This document shows, piece by piece, positions 37,805 through 49,510 of a DNA stretch of 64,000 nt (its first letter is position 1; every line of letters begins with the position of its first letter). The stretch covers positions 76,912,391 to 76,976,390 of the forward strand of contig OZ023270.1 of NCBI GenBank assembly GCA_964006375.1, read 5' to 3'. Made by a program: the position numbers and the translations under genes. The notes under the pieces were generated by a model that had not been told where the DNA came from, did no database searches, and saw nothing but the letters and a program-made list of their open reading frames with translations. This stretch comes from Tillus elongatus (lineage: Eukaryota > Arthropoda > Insecta > Coleoptera > Cleridae).

Positions 37805-38300
37805 GCGTGCTATTTGAAACTTAATATGTTATTTACTTCAGAACTAAAAGGGATCTTTGAAATCTGTCAACGCTGTCCGACAAAACCGGATGTTGTACAG
37901 TAAGCTGACTACCATGCTTCAATAGTATTTATTTTAATATCCAAAATATTTCAAAGAAACTAGTGTCCAGTATTTGTATTGAAAAACTTGTTAAGGTTTT
38001 TATCTTGTATGCACTGCTACACTTAACCTCAAATACCTAACAAAGGGTTGATTTTATGAAACTTGTGAATAGAAACAAATTTAATCGAAATTTAATCCTT
38101 AATCAAACTCAACCTATTTTAATGATCTGAGCATCGAAAAGTTTCTTTACACAGCAGCGCCATCCACGTGTGTGATAATAAGACTATTTTTTCCACAAAG
38201 TTCAAACCCTTTGCATCTTTTTAACTAAACTGCGTTGACACATTTCAAATGCCCTATTTATTTTTGAAGTAAATGGCATATGTTATTTTAAATGGCACAC

Positions 38301-38303
<3 letters not shown>
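37741..38303. repeat. (TA)n array and DNA-transposon-like repeat
   Basis: The array (37741-37800) borders a repeat (about 37840-38303) homologous to 15130-15556, sharing TTTTTATCTTGTATGCACTG, CTACACTTAACCT and the TTTTAAATGGCACAC end, which abuts a second array (38303-38366). Confidence 0.55.
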
Positions 38304-38366
<63 letters not shown>

Positions 38367-38369
<3 letters not shown>

Positions 38370-40265
38370 GGTGGCGCATTGAAAACGAAACAGACCGATT
38401 TGCGTCCAGAGAATTTTTTTTAAGAAACGCTGAAAGATGTCAATTTTAATATTGAGGGGGACATGTTTTGACATAAAACTCAACTTTGTCACATCAATCC
38501 CTTAAGGGTGGTGATAACAACCCTTATATTTTAAATAGGGAACATGGGTCGAGTGTTACATCATTTGAAATCTCTTTCTTTTCTGAATTCAGGACAGTTT
38601 TTTTGGAAGTTTTATCAACTCGTTTAAAAATTATTCACAGTTGGAGTTGCAAGAACGTATTTCATTGATTGTGATAATAAATGCACTAATTAGTCAATTT
38701 TTCGTTAAAAAAAATAAAAAACAAAATCAAACGTTAAAAAATGTTTATTCAGTTAAGTAGGTGTTCAAATTGTTGACCACCAGCTTCCATACAAAAGTCC
38801 AAATTTTGTTCAAAACGAGCTCTGACATTTCGGAGCATTTGTGGAGTTATTAGACGCCATTTTTCAACAATGCGTCGTTGTAATTCTTTCAGACACTCCG
38901 GTTCTGTTGTGTAAATTCTACTCTTTAAATGGCCCCATAGAAAGAAGTCTAAAGTCCGGTGATCTAGGGGGCCACTCAATAGCACCTCTACGCCCAATCC
39001 ATTGCTCTGGAAACTCTCTGCTCAAAAACTCCCTAACATGTTGTGAAAAATGCGGAGCAGCTCCATCTTGTTGAAACACTAATTCATTTTCTTGATAGCG
39101 ATAATCATTTTCAACAATGTCAATTAGTAGAGACTAAACGATATCTTCTAGTAACTCCAAATACATTTCGCCACTCAAATTGCCATCAAGAAAAATTGGT
39201 CCGATTAAACGGTCTCCAAAAATGCCAGTCCAGGCATTCAATTTCTGTGGAGTTTGAGTGTGGACTCAAATGAAAATTTGTTGGATTATTATCTGCCCAA
39301 TAACGACAATTATGACGATTGACTGTAGAGTTTAATAAAAACGTACCCTCGTCTGATAAACAGATATTGAACAGAGAGTTCCCGTTTACAGGTATTCGTG
39401 CAGTCATAACTTCACAAAACTCCAGCCGCCGATCAAAATCATCTTCATTCAGTTGTTGTACAAGATTAATTTTATACGGGTGAAATTTATGATGCTTCAA
39501 TATTCGCTGAATAGTTCTTCTTTTGATGTTTGAAACAGTGGTCAATTTTCTCGTGCTCAAAGTTGGGTCTGCAGCAATTTGTCTTAAAACTTCAATCTTA
39601 GTAGTCTCATTTCTAACCGGAAATTCACGTTCAGGATCCCGTTTTTTGTTGGCTACTGAACCACTTTGTCGAAACTTTGCAACTAACTCCAAAATGTATT
39701 TTCTGTTAACATGTCTGTTCGGATGTCGTTCATTAAACAATTTTGCCGTACGGTTGGCACAGTCATCGTTTTTGAAAAAAAGAGTAATTATTTCAACTCT
39801 TTCTTCTACAGAATACACCATTGTGAAATTAGTTTTCGGTATCAAACCGACCGATAAACTGAAATAAGAAACCGCATTTCTCTCATTCCGATAAGAAATG
39901 TTCTGATAGTCAATTTTTTTTACAAACCAACAAAACATTGACTATCTGCACATTTCTTATCGGAATGAATAAAATGCGTTTTTGCATCTTCAGCTGTGAG
40001 TATTTTTTAAACGAGTTGATAAAACTTCCAAAAAAATTAGTGTGCTGAATTCATAAAAGAAAGAGGTTTCAAATGATGTAACACTCGATCCATGTTCCCT
40101 ATTTAAAACATAAGGGTTGTTATCACCACCCTTAAGGACTTTATGTGACAAAGTTAAGTTTTATGTCAAAACATGTCCCCCTCAATATTAAAATTGAAGT
40201 GTTTCTGCGTTTCTTAAAAAAAATTCTCTGGACGCAAATCGGTCTGTTTCGTTTTCAATGCGCCA

Positions 40266-40267
<2 letters not shown>
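38367..40267 (-). mobile_element. Tc1/mariner-type transposon with long inverted repeats
   Basis: It begins CAGGGTGGCGCATTGAAAAC at the end of one (TA)n array and ends GTTTTCAATGCGCCACC at the start of another. The terminal inverted repeats are about 240 bp (38367-38620 and about 40010-40267) and nearly identical: both contain GAAACAGACCGATTTGCG, GGGGGACATGTTTTGAC and GGGTGGTGATAACAACCC or complements. Total 1.9 kb, with one transposase relic between. Integration at TA, as the superfamily requires, explains the array on both sides. Confidence 0.85.
38757..39821 (-). pseudogene. Transposase with only three visible lesions
   Basis: Start MVYSVEERVEIITLFF at 39821, a helix-turn-helix N-terminus (NERHPNRHVNRKYILELVAK), then LSDEGTFLLN (first Asp), NRHNCRYWADNNP, FQQDGAAPHF (second Asp) and AIEWPPRSPDF (third Asp), ending QQFEHLLN. 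I count 36 residues between the second and third Asp. Lesions: a frameshift near 39250-39290, an in-frame TAG at 39134-39136 and a frameshift near 38950. About 350 codons, so otherwise complete. It probably lost function recently. Confidence 0.85.
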
Positions 40268-40347
<80 letters not shown>

Positions 40348-40460
40348 ATATAAAAACTAAAACTGACCACAGGATTCCTAGTTCGCGCTCATTTGAAGAA
40401 ATTTTTTCAAAATTCAAAATTCCGGATCTCTCCATTATTGAATTTTTTTACGAAAATTCA
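40268..40460 (+). repeat. (TA)n array and element right end
   Basis: The array (40268-40343) is followed by AAACATATAAAAACTAAAAC, TTCGCGCTCATTTGAAG, CTCCATTATTGAATTTTTT and ACGAAAATTCATTAAA, the right half of a (TA)n element. The transposon at 38367-40267 splits this array from the one at 38303-38366. Confidence 0.65.
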
Positions 40461-41339
40461 TTAAAAGCATCTTGTGTAGCAAATTTTGACAAAATCGTTT
40501 AATTTCGCAGATACAAAATAGTCTCAAAAAACACATTTTTCTCGTCTCAACTGATCGGATTTTATTTGGCAGTAAACTTATTCGGGCCATGTATTAAACT
40601 CTTTCATGTGCAATTATTTGAAGCAGCTTTTTACAAGTCTTGAAACCGCGATCTCATAAGTACTGAATTTGTTTCATACAAACTCACTGAAAAGATATAT
40701 TTTACTCTTTCTTAGAAATGTATATGAAAACATTATTTACTTCAATACATATAAGCATATTCAAATCGCATGACTATTATTCTCACATACTAATTTAACA
40801 GATGCTCACTTATATAATCAGTATTAAACACATGTATTTTTTATTATTAGCTAAGGAAAGCTAAACATGTAATGAACATAGCGATACTCCACGATCCCGA
40901 CAAATTGCAACTTTAATATTTCTAACCGTCGAAACGTGAAGCTAACAAGTGGAAAATTGCATTATTTTCATCATAACAGTTCATTAAATAATGCTGTTTT
41001 TTTTCGCGAGAGGAAAACAACCATAATATAAACAGTGTATGTGCATATGAGAAAAGTGCATCATGCGAAAAAATGATTATAGATACGCTGCTAAGACAAT
41101 TACAGATAATGAATAGCGAACCAAATATTATATACATTCATTGCTAATTACTTAGCTAATGGAGCTTAATATTATAAGCAAGTATTTATTCCTGATAAGT
41201 TTGTTATGTCGGTTTAATCCGCCTATTTTCCAGACTATGATTAGGTAATCACCGACGCCCTATTAAATTTTTCTTCTGAAATGGGCGGGCGCAAATCGTC
41301 TAGTGTTTTCCTTGCATTTTTGGATTTTAGGTAAATGCT
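40461..41339. other. No gene seen
   Basis: AT-rich spacer; no recognised features. Confidence 0.45.
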
Positions 41340-41725
41340 ACTCGGTTAGCAATGACCTCTGGCGGAACACAGGCAACTTTTTTTAATAACACGATGGCGC
41401 CCCACCACAAAACGCCTACCTAGTTAACAATTCTTACAGAAAACATTTTACGACAAGTTGTTTGCAAACAACGCGGCCCCCTCGTTCTCCTGATTTGGCT
41501 GTCCTAAATTATTTTATATGGGGAACGATAAAAAATATCGATTATTTTAAGCCAGTGTCAACAATGGAAGATTGTATGGCAATGGTATGGAACGCATTCG
41601 AAAGTTTATCTCTAGATTCTATTAGAGCGTCCACCCATGACTAACTAACTCGGAGGTGCGAAAAATATTTGAAACTTCAGGGTGAACATTTTGAACACCT
41701 CATAAACTAATTGTAGCACTTGTTT
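41340..41725 (+). pseudogene. Mariner-type transposase C-terminal fragment
   Basis: Plus-strand blocks: TMAPHHKTPT (second Asp region decayed), then in an open stretch RPPRSPDLAVLNYFIWG with the third catalytic Asp at about 41490, the helical tail (VSTMEDCMAMVWNAFESL) and, after a stop, RRCEKYLKLQGEHFEHLIN. This is a typical end of the superfamily. No N-terminus or inverted repeats found. Confidence 0.75.
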
Positions 41726-41894
41726 GTTGCCCGGCCACCTGAGTGGAATTTTTGCAATAGAAAAATTTGTAATTTCCGATATTGCGAAATCTACAACCTT
41801 ATACAAAGTCACCCTTATTTTTTATGGTAAATAAGATGAGACTATAAAAATAGGGTTTTTTGAACAGAAAAGATTTGACGGTCTTTTCAATTTA

Positions 41895-42012
41895 ATTCTC
41901 TGATGACGCTAACTTTTAAGTACACTTTGAGAAACCCAAATCACCACAACACTTGTTTCAGAGACCTTACGATCGTTTCGTTGACAAAGTCAACGTCTTC
42001 AGAGGAAGATAA
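41895..42012 (-). mobile_element. Penelope-like terminal unit
   Basis: CTCTGATGACGCTAACTT (plus, truncated) runs into TAAGTACACTTTGAGAAACC and a complete inverted ribozyme-like unit: the junction of two copies. Shared ends: AAGTACACTT, CCCAAATCACCACAACAC. Confidence 0.6.
41965..42005 (-). ncRNA. Best-preserved hammerhead-like motif (ACGATCGT family)
   Basis: Minus strand: CCT, CTGAAGA, an extra C, a perfect 6-bp helix GTTGAC/GTCAAC with loop TTT, GAAAC, GATC, GTA, AGG. CCT pairs with AGG as helix I. Against the usual GCTAAC/GTTAG(C/T), both helix strands have changed and pairing is kept, including a G-U turned to G-C. All core boxes fit the hammerhead consensus (CUGANGA, GAAA, UH) apart from the extra C. 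Helix III would be only A-C/G-U in one molecule; the self-complementary ACGATCGT suggests dimer action. Confidence 0.6.
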
Positions 42013-42640
42013 ATTCTAACCTAAACAACTAGCTACATGTATTTATATCGCGTCAAGGTAAACGAACTAGTCCGAAGTAAAATTGTCGTCCAGGAACGAT
42101 CGTTTGTTTATTGTGTGGTGAAACTACGAGGTCGAAGACCTGCTTTTAATCTTCTGGTCGATATATTTATGAGCCCTTATCTAATATACGGATAATAGCT
42201 TTAAAGGAACCGAGTTATTTAAAGAATCTCCACGTTCCCTTTCGATCTAGAAATTTACTATGTGGATATTGGATCACGCCGACAAACATCTGGCCAGATA
42301 AACAACATCAACTCCGCTCATCCTTTTTTAAATAGAAAAACTAATACCGGGTGTTTAGCTTAACATGTTAACACTCTAACAAAAGATAAATAATTCAATT
42401 AAAATACTACATACAAACTGTATGTATATTGATGCTAAATCTTCGTGGTAGTATTTATATTAAATTCATAGATACAAACAAAACAAACACATCTTTAATT
42501 CTAGACAAACGTATAGATTAATATATGTATAAACCGGCCGAGTTATTGACATTAATTTATTATTCTACAGACAAATTCGGAGTGTTTAAGCGGTCAAATG
42601 CAAAGTGAAAATAAAGGACTAGAAATTAAAGGTGCCGCAC
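42013..42640. other. No gene seen
   Basis: AT-rich spacer with (AAAC)-like stretches; no recognised features. Confidence 0.45.
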
Positions 42641-42644
42641 GATT

Positions 42645-42775
42645 CACATAGTGACGCTAACTTTGTTAGTGAATCGATCGTCAGGTCTTTAAAGGATGTC
42701 TTGTAGTGATTTGGGTTCTCCAAGTGTACTTATCAGTGCCCATCGCAGGTTCCAATCTTCACTTAGTGGATCACT
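42645..42775 (+). mobile_element. Penelope-like end with decayed ribozyme-like motif
   Basis: ATAGTGA in place of CTGATGA, an extra C, GCTAAC/GTTAGT with loop TTT, GAATC for GAAAC, GATC, GTC, AGG. Then GATTTGGGTTCTCCAAGTG and CATCGCAGGTTCCAATC. Two core boxes are mutated. Confidence 0.5.
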
Positions 42776-43739
42776 TCTATTAATAACTAACAAAATATCA
42801 TACAAAGTCTACTAAAGTTGGAACCTTTTTACAAGGAGACCATCCCAATCCAAATAATAAAAGCTTCCCTAAAGGAAAAATTTACAATTACGTTCTGGTC
42901 TGCAAACATCATTTTTTAAATAAAAAAAGGTGTTTTTATTTGAAATAACTAAGCTGATATTTACTTCCGGTATAATCGGAAGTGCCAGAATTTTGAAAAT
43001 ATTTCAACTTAATTTCCTCCATTGACGTTAGTGTATGACCAAATGTTTTATTTTTTGGAACATCTCATTCTTGAGAAATCCATCTCCGCAGTTCGTTGTG
43101 GGACACCTAAACAGTCGTAGAATCTTTGGATGCAAAACTTAATTAGGGTTATGAACAGGTTATTATATCCTAATGATGATAAGATTAATAAAATAAGACA
43201 ACGACACAAAATAACAACATAAAAATACTTTAAGAGATATCCAATTCGCCATTACGCTCTAAACGAAGCTCTCGTATCATTAACAAAATTTGCTTATCAG
43301 AAAATGACAGACCGCCAAATGTGACATAATCCATCATGTAAGAAAGGTAAAAGGTAAGCTGCTTACTGGCAATTAGGCCATTGCTGACCCTTTTTGCTCA
43401 TCTAAAGTAACCTACCCTCCACCTTGAGCTCGATGTCAACGACAGCAGTGATTTGAAAAATCATCCGCCGCCGGTGAGTCTCGAACCGTGGACATTAGGT
43501 TACGAATCTTGTTAGATCCGCTGGATTTTTTAAGTATATTAATCAGCGTTTACCACAGGATATAACATTTACATTATAAAAATGCTTTCATGTGAGAAGC
43601 ATAAAAAATGTTGTTTCCTTGTGAAGAACATGTTACCAAACTACAAAAACAGGATAATCAAGATCCTAAAAAATCAATTGGTGTGAGCATATTAAAACAG
43701 AGAACTTAAAATTAAAAAATATATAAAAAAACAACAGTT
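42776..43739. other. No gene seen; tRNA-like patch
   Basis: At 43471-43526 the minus strand reads GGTTCGAGACTCACCGG, a B-box-like sequence preceded by GCGGATCTAACAAG. Acceptor pairing is absent, so it is tRNA-derived at most. The rest is AT-rich upstream flank of the zinc-finger exon. Confidence 0.4.
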
Positions 43740-43749
43740 TATATAAAAG
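43740..43749 (+). promoter_or_regulatory. Candidate TATA box
   Basis: TATATAAAAG, a perfect TATA consensus, lies 135 bases upstream of the zinc-finger gene's ATG. No strong initiator sits 25-35 bases downstream, and TATA-like strings are common by chance in this AT-rich DNA. The exon may instead be reached by splicing from a distal promoter. Confidence 0.2.
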
Positions 43750-43874
43750 TTGGGAGTTCATCAAAGGTCTCGTTAAATAAAATAAAAATTATACAATTTG
43801 ACAGTTATCAAAACAGAACCACGACCTCGGTAATATCAAACATGAACAAAAAAAAGTGTGTGTGAAAAACGACA

Positions 43875-44162
43875 ATGTACAGTGCACCTTCAGCTATCAA
43901 TACCTCCAGTAATAGTGTCACAACGACATCAAACGTAAACACGTGGTCCGACAGCAGCTCCGCCGCCTCATTGTACACCGGCCCATCACCAGGCAACTCT
44001 CATATGCCACCCATGGCGATGCCCTACACAACTTTTGAACCCGGCCCCAGCACTTCAAACGTCTACCACCATCCTCATCACCAAGCGCCACCGCCGCCCC
44101 CGCCTCCAGTGTTCCAGTTTCCCCCGTACCCCGCCATGCACATGCCCTTCGACTATCCGCAG
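43875..44162 (+). CDS. Zinc-finger transcription factor, N-terminal coding exon
   Basis: The ATG at 43875 is preceded in frame by TGA at 43863, so this is very likely the true start. The exon encodes 96 residues. A Ser/Thr/Asn-rich start ([19 protein letters not shown]) leads to [18 protein letters not shown], a His-rich VYHHPHHQ, a proline run ([16 protein letters not shown]) and MHMPFDYPQ. It is more GC-rich than its surroundings and codon-like throughout. The CDS ends in CCGCAG before GTAACT, a donor in phase 0. No enzyme motif: low-complexity activation-type regions like this are common at the N-termini of C2H2 regulators. It matches the phase of the zinc-finger exon at 60441 on the same strand. 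The linkage is inferred and a cDNA would settle it. Confidence 0.7.
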
Positions 44163-44243
44163 GTAACTAGATATTTACTAGTGTTGTCCAGACAAGCGTT
44201 AAATGCCTACAGTAAATTAATTGAGAATCTCAAAGCGACCGCG

Positions 44244-44345
<102 letters not shown>

Positions 44346-44567
44346 GTTAAGATAGATATCTTCGACGAAGCAGTTAAAAAATTTTCAGTGGTTAAAATTT
44401 GACTTTTGAAATGAATTAATTTCGCTCTATCAATAAATTACACGGGTCTACATTGGTCTTTTTACGCATAATGCTAGAAGTATTGTAAATTTTTCACGTA
44501 ATATATAGCTACTGTAAGATGTAAAGTTAAAAACCGATCTTGCAAAAGAAAATTGAAAAAAATTCGG

Positions 44568-45110
<543 letters not shown>

Positions 45111-46194
45111 GACGGTTAACATTTCAAATCAAAAATAAACCAATATATAGTATTTTTACGATAAGACTCGAATGACGCTCAGAAAGGAGGCAGTGTAACA
45201 TTCCCAGATTGTCAAATATTTCCGAGTACTCTTGTATTTTGAAAGCAAACCTTTTTAGTAATTCATTTTAGTAAATTTGTATTGATTTGACTTCCAAACA
45301 TTATTAGGTAATTTTACCATTACCATTACCTGACCTATTTTTTCGTTTTTTCTGTTCTTTTGTTTTTGTTTATTTTCATTTTTCTCTGGGTTTTTTGGTT
45401 TGCTTTTGTTTATATATTTTGTTTTTTCCTTTCGTTTCTTTTTTTCCTTAAATATCAGACAGGAATACACAGGAATACATGTCTCCTAGGGACCCTTCAA
45501 GGTTCAAAAACGTACATAAATAACAGTTAAAATTAAGATAAAATTATATTATAAAAGACTAAAAAGTAGAGCACACTCATCTCATCTGCATTTAAAAAGG
45601 TGTCAGAAATACTTAGGTTATTAAATCTATTAGTTTGGTGTCAGATCTGACATTTTATATTTATATATAAGAGGTATTAGCGTACCCATGGGGTAAACCC
45701 ATCCATTATATTACGTCTTACCTTCTAGGCTTTTTTGAGTACAATTTTTTTTTTAATTGGCTTTGATTACGAGCCAACTTAGCCACTTTCCAGGTACCCA
45801 CTATGCGTGTTTGTTATACTCCAGTAAGCGAGGTAATGTGGGAATTATTCAGATATATCTATGAAGGTTAACAATTATTATGTGTATTATTCACCTCAAT
45901 ACAAAACTCAATTTTAATATTTGCGTACTTTTTGGTCACTTAACACAGTACAGGCTTTTTTGTCCTTGAAAAGCAATTCATTGTGTTGATTATATAAACT
46001 TTTCTGGTCTTGCGTCTGCTTTGATCTGGGACCATATTTTAAAATGCCTACAACCCCAACAAAGTTTTTACAAAGCTGAAAACTTGATATTTAGTACGTA
46101 CGTACTACGTCACTCGCCAAACCGACATATCAAATGCCAGCTAGACTAGACTTCATAGTTACATTTGAAGTGATCATAAGTCAAGCATGGGACA
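45111..46194. other. No gene seen; T-rich tract
   Basis: A T-rich, C-poor tract (about 45337-45450) gives a lysine-rich minus frame that I regard as an artefact. Otherwise AT-rich intron. Confidence 0.45.
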
Positions 46195-47123
46195 AAGACA
46201 GTGAAAGGCTGGCAAAGAACTCTGCCCTGTGGTATACAGGCGGCTCTGAACAAGTGGGGAGGCAGGACTGGAAATAAGAGGACCTAACTTCAGACACACT
46301 AAGTCGCTAGGAAAAACCTTCACCATTTTTCAAGCAGAAACCTCTCTGTACGAGAGTGCATACAAAGGAGACTCTGAAATAGAGAGATCTACATCCTCTC
46401 AGACAGTCAAGAAGTACTAAAGACTCTGAAATCTTTCAAAACCGAGTCTAAACTGACCTTGGACTAGAAAAATTCTTTGAAATGGCTAGCTACGAACAAC
46501 ATAGGAACTTTGATGTAGGTAGCAGCGCAACAAGGCATTGAAGGGAATTGGGAAGCAGATAGCCTTGCAAAAAGGGCAGCAACAAGACCATTCTATAGTC
46601 CAGAGAGCTATTAACAGAAAGCCATGTAAGAAATGAACTTGATACTTGGGAAAGGAACCAAATGCTGTCATACTGTAGGAAAAGAACAGGCTTAAGGTCG
46701 GCCAAAAGATTCATCACCATGTCAACAGGGAAGCGTAAACTGTTGCTTGAACTGAACAGGAACGACTTGAAAATAATTACGGGACTTTTCAAAAGACACT
46801 CTCTAGTAAAGTATCACCTTATGCAGATGGGTAAGGCGGACAACGAAAACTGCAGATACTGCCATGAAGCAGCGAAAACAACATGTGTCTGTATGGCTCA
46901 GTTTTATATGAGGCCCAAATACTTTGGAGGGGTGACCTTAACATTCCATGCAATGGGTAAAATAGCTCCCAATAACATAGTTGACTTCATAACAAGTGTG
47001 AACTTTTTGGCCAACTTTAATAAAAGAAGAGTCATACAAAAAAGACGCATTAGAATCGCAAGGCTGAGAGGCCAAACGTCTATACTACTCATTAAACAAT
47101 CTACAATCTACAATACAAAATAG
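46195..47123 (+). pseudogene. Old LINE relic: RNase H and zinc knuckle
   Basis: Broken plus-strand frames give LWYTGGSEQ (from F-T-D-G-S, first Asp now Gly), an IFQAET-like box (near 46330), SDSQ-like (near 46400), NWEADSLAKRAATRPFYSPE (near 46545) and then an open frame from 46662 with LLELNRNDLKIITGLF, LVKYHLMQMGKADN and ENCRYCHEAAKTT. This is the same architecture as the LINE at 8.8-9.9 kb, but AT-drifted and full of stops. An older, different copy. Confidence 0.7.
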
Positions 47124-47385
47124 AAATGCCAAATAACTTTGCATTTTTTTAAATAAAAAATATTTGAAAAGAAAATCGAAAATTGCTCCAAAGAAACTGA
47201 TCCGATTATGCTGACTAATAAACTTATTCCAGCTGCTTTTTATTACATACAAACATGGAACTGACTTTGAATATATGTCCTACGGGTCCCAGTTCTCGAC
47301 GATTTGAAAATTTTGTTGAAAGTCTTGAAGTCGCAATTCCGTCATTAGCGAATGCCTCCTACAAAAATGCACTAAATTAACAGTG
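47124..47385 (+). repeat. (TA)n element copy without array
   Basis: AAAAGAAAATCGAAAATTGC, CTGATCCGATTATGCTGAC, then CATACAAACATGGAACTGAC, GGTCCCAGTTCTCGACG and GTCATTAGCGAATGCC follow the order of the element. Where the array should be there is only ATTACATACAAACATGG. Confidence 0.5.
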
Positions 47386-48164
47386 AATATAGGACACAAG
47401 TCCTGAAGAAGATGCACAGTTTGGTAAACGTAGCCATTATTCAATAAAATTCTGCTATACTAACGAAAACAAAACAAACAAAGGTACTTACTAGAATCCG
47501 AAAGCAATCATTATCATATGTTATTAAAAATTGATTTATTTTGAGTGAAACCAACCTCATATTAAACGAAAGAACAGCGAAAGAGTTCATTTGAATGCAG
47601 AGTACATCATCAATTGTGGAAGAAGGGAACGATTAAAGAATACTACACTAAATCATGAGGGGTGACATCTGAATTTTCCACTATGAAATATCGCCGCGGT
47701 GGTTTTAAAATTGCTTTTTTCATTTATGGTATACGAGAAACAGAAGTGTAATGTCTTTTTTATCTCTTGGGAAAACCGACCAGCAACAACGGAGAAGAGT
47801 AAGAAAGGGGTTGAACGTAAATCATAATTATAATTCCCGCTATCAAAAAATACATTAGTTGTGTCGTTCCACGGTCGGAATGATAATTTTCTTGTAATGT
47901 TTAAAAGTCTTAAGGAGACGTTCAAACCGATAATAAATAATACGTGAAACAAATATAAAAGTTCTTCATTTAATATTTAATTTATTTAAAAAATAATACT
48001 GAAATGCTTAGTTTATCAAAGTAGGCAAAGAGGGTGAAAAAAAGTGAGATTGCAAAAAATATTGCTAAACAAATTCTCATCCATTACTGTCGCAATTTAG
48101 ACTTTGGCACTTTACGAAAAATGGTCAATCATATTGCTGCTGTAAATAATGATTGAAACCTGTG
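47386..48164. other. No gene; one decayed PLE-like tail
   Basis: At 47403 onward CCTGAAGAAGATGC, TTTGGTAAACGTAGCC resembles the CTGAAGA...GAAACG tail motif in decayed form. The rest has no recognised features. Confidence 0.4.
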
Positions 48165-48318
48165 ATGAGTACAATTTGGAGAACCCAATTTATCACAATA
48201 CAGTTTTCAGACCTAACGATCGTTTATTCATCCCTCTAATGACGCTAACTTTGTAAGTGAAACGATCGTCAGGTCTGAAAACTGTATTGTGATGAATTCG
48301 GTTCCCAAAGTGTACTTT
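48165..48318 (+). mobile_element. Penelope-like terminal hairpin
   Basis: TACAATTTGGAGAACCCAAT pairs with the later ATTCGGTTCCCAAAGTGTA. Left-arm remnant CCTAACGATCG and right-arm AACGATCGTCAGG. The apex holds a ribozyme-like motif at 48233-48273: CCT, CTAATGA (G changed to A), an extra C, GCTAAC/GTAAGT, GAAAC, GATC, GTC, AGG. The core is mutated in one conserved position and helix II has one mismatch. Confidence 0.55.
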
Positions 48319-48423
48319 TACTGCTGTGACCCAAACGGATGCTTAGTATTTCTAAATTCCATTTACTTGCTGATGCAAAAAATGTAGCGGTGGGCAACTT
48401 TAATTTTTACATAATAATTTAGG

Positions 48424-49510
48424 GGTCAAATGCCCAGTTTCACAAAGCCCGATTAAATATTTAACGCCCGGTTAGTTAATAAAGGCTTGATACAACCAAT
48501 CAGAGCTTCAAAATATTTTGTTGTCATGGCAGAAACCCAAATTATAGTCTGTGATTGGTCTTCTGTAGCCTTGATTAAATAACCGTCCGTTAAATATTTA
48601 GTCGAACTTCGCAGAATAAACTCCAAGGGAGTCGAGTCTGGGGAAGATGGTGGCCACTCAATTGCTCCTCGACGCCCTACCCCTCTTTCAGGAAATGTAG
48701 CATCTAGATATTGACGGACGTCTACACCGTCTTGCTGAAACCAAATATCTTGATTGGACACATCGGCCTCGTGATTATTTGGAAAAATTACTGTCAGATC
48801 TGGTACTAAATCCAATCGCAAGAAATTTAGGTAACCTGCTGCTGTACGATTACCTTGAAAAAAGTAAGGCCCTATGAAACGCCGTGCGATTATTCCCATC
48901 CATACATTCACTTTGCCATGACGTTGACTGTGGTAGTCTTGAGTTCAGTGAGCATTTTCCCGTGACCAATATATTGAGTTGTGACGATTTACTGGCCCCT
49001 TCTGGCAAAAACTGGCTTTATCAAAAAAGAAAATGTTATGAAGAAAATTGGAATCATCATCGCAGCCTCACGTTAATTGTGCACAAAACTATAAACGGCG
49101 GTCTAAATCGTCATAGCTTGACTTGTCTATCAATTGCACTTTGTAAGGATGATAATTCTCTTCTTTGAATAATTTTACTACTAAAGATTGATCCACGTTG
49201 TTATTTAGGGCTGATTGCCTTGCAGAATGGCAAGGATTTCTTTACATTCAAACAATATATCCATGACTTCTTCATTTACTCGAGATCGACCTTGTCGGGG
49301 CAAAATTTTAACGGATCCCATTTCTTTGAATTTGGCAACCAATTTACTTACTGTTGATCTTGGAATTGGTGGTCTATCAGGATGTTGTTGGTTAAATAAC
49401 TCGCATGCTTCCTGATGACTTAGAAGCCTGTCGCCGTATGCAATCATCATTAATATCTCTATTCTTTCCCTTTCGGTTAAATTTGATAATGAATCGATTA
49501 CTTTTAGCAC
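48424..49510 (-). pseudogene. Degraded transposase with helix-turn-helix and DDE blocks
   Basis: Minus strand, N-terminal frame (49205-49510): LTERERIEILMMIAYGDR, NQQHPDRPPIPRSTVSKLVA. Middle: a YWSREN-like block near 48960. C-terminal frame (48453-48911): VNVWMGIIARRFIGPYFF, DIWFQQDGV (second Asp, followed by a small deletion) and AIEWPPSSPDSTPLEF (third Asp, R changed to S). Same superfamily as the element at 39 kb but diverged from it. Inverted repeats are not found. Confidence 0.75.

Noticed and set aside
45255..45470. Lysine-rich 71-codon frame
   Set aside because: Low-complexity translation of a T-rich tract on the other strand.
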